In this document: piece by piece, positions 61,999 through 64,000 of the stretch
Position numbering within the stretch: position 1 is the stretch's first letter
Layout of the letters: each line of letters starts with the position of its first letter
Source of the DNA: Brevundimonas vitisensis
GTDB taxonomy: Bacteria > Pseudomonadota > Alphaproteobacteria > Caulobacterales > Caulobacteraceae
Direction: 5' to 3'
NCBI RefSeq assembly: GCF_016656965.1
Contig: NZ_CP067977.1
Location: 1,636,501-1,700,500 of the forward strand
Length of the DNA stretch: 64,000 nucleotides
Program-made: the position numbers and the translations under genes
The notes under the pieces: model-generated
The model's input: the letters and a program-made list of their open reading frames with translations, nothing else
The model's database searches: none
What the model was told of the DNA's origin: nothing

Positions 61999-62529
61999 AT
62001 GACCCCGATCCGCATGAGCGCCGTCGCCACCGCCTTCGGCCTGGCCCTGGTGGCCGGGCCTGCCGCCGCCCAGGCGACCAATGTGAATCTTGGCCAGTTC
62101 GACGGCCGCTGGTTCGAGGTGGTCCGCAGCCACAACGACGTGCAGAAGGACTGCAGCCGGGCCCAGATTGACTTCAACCCCACCAACCGGGCCGACCGCT
62201 ACGGCATCGTGGTGACCTGCACCCGCCGCGCCGACGGCGTGGTCGAGACCCTGCGGGCCAATGCCCGGGTCACCGACACGACCACCAATGCCAAATTTCG
62301 TTTCAGCCTGACCGGTCTGCTCAGCTTCGGCGGCCTGGCGGGCCAGAACTACTGGGTCTGGGACCATGCGCCGGACTACAGCTGGGCCATCATGGGCCTG
62401 CCGAACAAGTCGGACTGGTGGATCTGGCACCGCAGCCAGAGCCCGTCCGAAGCCACCCGCACCCAACTGATCGGCCGCGCCCGCGCCCTGGGCTTCAACA
62501 CCGGCAATGTGGTGCACACGGGCCGGTGA
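61999..62529 (+). CDS. Secreted lipocalin
   Basis: A 176-residue lipocalin with a cleavable signal peptide (ending PAAAQ near 29) and no lipobox, so a soluble periplasmic protein. Lipocalin motifs: NLGQFDGRWFEVVRSHN, then FSLTGLLSFGGLAGQNYWVWDHAPDYSWAIMG, and DWWIWHRSQSPSE. It is a paralogue-like partner of the lipidated lipocalin at 52010. ATG 61999 follows the sequence GAGCCCGC and is the family start. Ligand unknown. Confidence 0.88.
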   Translation: MTPIRMSAVATAFGLALVAGPAAAQATNVNLGQFDGRWFEVVRSHNDVQKDCSRAQIDFNPTNRADRYGIVVTCTRRADGVVETLRANARVTDTTTNAKFRFSLTGLLSFGGLAGQNYWVWDHAPDYSWAIMGLPNKSDWWIWHRSQSPSEATRTQLIGRARALGFNTGNVVHTGR

Positions 62530-62569
62530 TCCCGCTTGATGGCGTATGCGTATTTGACAAACCCGTCAG

Positions 62570-62818
62570 TTATGCCGCCTCCGCCAGCCTCCCGCCGCTG
62601 GCCTCTCGTATGGCCTGATACAGCCTGACCGCTGCATCTTCTGACACGATCTTGGCGAGAACGTTCAGACCGTCGTCGGCCTCATCGCGCTCATAGAGGA
62701 AGTAGCCGAGGCCGTTTCCGGGGCGGCCTTCGCCGCTCGCCAGTTCCTCATTCGTCAGTGGGCTGATGCAAAGAGAACGGCGATTCCCGAGAGCCATGCT
62801 AAAGTAGTAATCGCTCAT
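62570..62818 (-). CDS. Small protein of unknown function, accessory region
   Basis: An 82-residue protein: MSDYYFSMALGNRRSLCIS, then NGLGYFLYERDEADDGLNVLAKIVSEDAAVRLYQ and an Ala-rich end. No signal or membrane segment. Similar short proteins occur in accessory regions of alphaproteobacteria, but I cannot name one. Start ATG 62818 has GGTGAG six bases upstream. Its start is only 24 bases from that of the divergent neighbour, very tight for two promoters. Confidence 0.65.
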   Translation of the reverse strand: MSDYYFSMALGNRRSLCISPLTNEELASGEGRPGNGLGYFLYERDEADDGLNVLAKIVSEDAAVRLYQAIREASGGRLAEAA

Positions 62819-62842
62819 AGATTCTCACCCGAGGTTGATAAC

Positions 62843-63556
62843 ATGGCTCCGATCCCTCCGCCGAAGCCCCAGAAGTTCCACAAAGACCCGCGCATCTCGG
62901 TAAACAAGCTCGCTGAATATCTTGCCACGAATAAGGCCTCAAGGCGAGAGAGAATACTGCGAGATTCCAAGTTTCCGCCAACCTTCCAAGTGATCCGATA
63001 CGAGCCTACACTGGAGCTTGCAAAGCGCTTCCTTGTTGGGAAAGTGCCGAATACGCAGAGTTTACAGGTCGCGATTTCCGAATACGAAGCGACACTGGTG
63101 AATGGCGACTTCGAGGAACGCATGAAGAAGTCGAACGTGGAGGCCATGAAGCTCTTTCTAGGTCTCGCCCCGACGCTCGATTTCCACGAGGCGACCCTGA
63201 CCATGGGTGAGCACGCTCCCAAAAAGCTCCCGATAGCCGACGTCGCGGTGAGCGTCCGGCCGGATGTGCTGGTAACCATGAGCAAGAAGGGTGCCAAGCA
63301 GAGCGGGGCCATAAAGCTCAACATCTCCAAGGGCTCGCCTCACACGAAGGACTCGGCGGAATATGCCGGGGCGCTTCTTCGGCACTACCTCGTCAGTCAG
63401 GGTGGCGACGACTGCGACTATCGCTGCTGCTTCACGCTGGACATCTTCTCGAAGAAGCTCGTCGAAGCACCAAAGGCGATCACCAATCGGCTGAAAGATG
63501 CCGAGGCTGCGTGCGCTGAAATCGCGCGGCAATGGGACTCAATCAAGGCCGCCTAA
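62843..63556 (+). CDS. Accessory protein of unknown function, 237 residues
   Basis: Starts MAPIPPPKPQKFHKDPRIS, followed by NKLAEYLATNKASRRERILRDSKF, a middle with FEERMKKSNVEAMKLFL, then PIADVAVSVRPDVLVTMSKKGAKQSGAIKLNISKGSPHTKDSAEY. The last stretch (aspartate, then a lysine in a beta strand) has the outline of a PD-(D/E)xK nuclease-type fold, but this is a guess from spacing. CGAGG eight bases before ATG 62843. GC is lower than in the rest of the window, suggesting transfer. It overlaps the convergent small gene by 14 bases. Confidence 0.65.
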   Translation: MAPIPPPKPQKFHKDPRISVNKLAEYLATNKASRRERILRDSKFPPTFQVIRYEPTLELAKRFLVGKVPNTQSLQVAISEYEATLVNGDFEERMKKSNVEAMKLFLGLAPTLDFHEATLTMGEHAPKKLPIADVAVSVRPDVLVTMSKKGAKQSGAIKLNISKGSPHTKDSAEYAGALLRHYLVSQGGDDCDYRCCFTLDIFSKKLVEAPKAITNRLKDAEAACAEIARQWDSIKAA

Positions 63557-63749
63557 AGCGAGGCTTCTCGAACCAGAACCAAGTGCGGAAGATGAACACC
63601 AGCCAGCCGCCGACTATAAGCATCACGACGACCTTGGCGGGATCGCGGTCTAGCAGTCGCCACACCACCCAGAAGGCGGGAGCGGCCAGCGCGAGAACAT
63701 AGAGCCGACCCCACGACGGACGGACCCATCGCCAGATATCAGTTTCCAT
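63543..63749 (-). CDS. Small membrane protein, accessory region
   Basis: A 68-residue protein with two hydrophobic segments (GRLYVLALAAPAFWVVWRLL and VVVMLIVGGWLVFIFRTWFW) and a basic end FEKPRFRRP. Function unknown. Start ATG 63749 lies within the last codons of the previous gene (11-base overlap), so they are coupled. Lower GC than the neighbourhood. Confidence 0.65.
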   Translation of the reverse strand: METDIWRWVRPSWGRLYVLALAAPAFWVVWRLLDRDPAKVVVMLIVGGWLVFIFRTWFWFEKPRFRRP

Positions 63750-63903
63750 CCGATGCCGCTTCTGGCTCCGGTGCAGCCTTCTCAGGTTTCGGAGCCCTGA
63801 CTATCCGCCGAAGGTTGGCCTCAAAGACCTCTTCGTTCTCGTGCGCGCCGATCTCGCGGGCCAGGTCCCGGAATTTGTCAGCCTGGGGCCTCGGCTCGCT
63901 CAT
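63739..63903 (-). CDS. Small charged protein, accessory region
   Basis: A 54-residue protein: MSEPRPQADKFRDLAREIG, then AHENEEVFEANLRRIVRAPK and an acidic Pro/Ala tail. It is helical and charged; small proteins of this style are found near mobile regions in Caulobacterales. ATG 63903 is preferred because AAGGGGGG lies eight bases upstream; the frame is open to 63957. Coupled to the small membrane protein gene. Confidence 0.6.
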   Translation of the reverse strand: MSEPRPQADKFRDLAREIGAHENEEVFEANLRRIVRAPKPEKAAPEPEAASDGN

Positions 63904-64000
63904 TGGTAAACCCCCCTTATGCCCGCTTGCTGACGCATCTTCTGGCTTACGTCCCATTGCGCGCCTCCCAGCGATCCCAGCGACACGTTGCTGTTCATCA

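Overview
The window is a dense, high-GC stretch of chromosome from an alphaproteobacterium. Gene content points to Caulobacterales, and Brevundimonas is my best guess: several TonB-dependent receptors, rpoN-hpf-ptsN together, mutS/glnD/murJ/trpS in one neighbourhood, a PduO-type cobalamin adenosyltransferase beside a HIG1 protein, DUF2794, an NDUFS6-like zinc-finger protein, and general-stress (EcfG-type) promoter motifs. The genus is inferred from these families, not from a marker sequence. I saw no rRNA, tRNA, CRISPR array, complete prophage or insertion sequence.

Layout. 0-5 kb: a TonB receptor with no recognisable export signal, a membrane-anchored cytochrome c, kdsB, a small secreted protein whose ribosome-binding site lies inside a perfect hairpin, and NADH pyrophosphatase. 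5-8.2 kb: rpoN, hpf and ptsN (nitrogen and starvation control). 8.2-14.2 kb: a secreted hydrolase with an Xre regulator and a membrane protein, a methyltransferase, a DoxX-like protein, selO and nhaA. 14.4-17 kb: a large TonB receptor with a strong terminator. 17.3-21.6 kb: an RND efflux pump (adaptor and permease). 21.8-26.2 kb: lepA, a heparinase-like gene and rpe. 26.3-27.3 kb: a stress module of three small membrane proteins (DUF1328, YqjE/holin-X-like, YqjD/DUF883-like) with two perfect EcfG promoters. 27.5-32.7 kb: an FAH hydrolase and zeta-class GST pair, an aldo/keto reductase, and btuB under a cobalamin riboswitch. 32.8-43.8 kb: mutS, pabB, a phosphatase, a methyltransferase, glnD, murJ and trpS. 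43.8-52.6 kb: cobalamin adenosyltransferase, HIG1, an unrecognised 376-residue protein, CtpA protease, an EnvC-like factor, an ABC ATPase, a zinc-finger protein and a lipocalin lipoprotein. 52.6-62.5 kb: two acyl-CoA dehydrogenases separated by a palindromic repeat, an AsnC-type protein, a kynurenine-formamidase-like hydrolase, a KDPG-type aldolase, SseB-like, DUF2794, an ArsR/SRPBCC operon, a Bax-inhibitor-1 protein, thpR, a GNAT acetyltransferase and a second lipocalin. 62.6-64 kb: four small genes of unknown function with lower GC, which look accessory.

How the genes connect. Corrinoid use links the riboswitch-controlled BtuB receptor with the adenosyltransferase 14 kb away. Envelope work is shared among kdsB, murJ, CtpA, the EnvC-like protein, the RND pump, the TonB receptors and the lipocalins. 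Stress and nitrogen control is represented by rpoN, hpf, ptsN, glnD and the EcfG-driven module. The most interesting signals lie between genes: the paired EcfG promoters, the hairpin over a ribosome-binding site, terminator-like structures in leaders, operator-like palindromes, and a 551-base interval holding a C-rich-loop hairpin.
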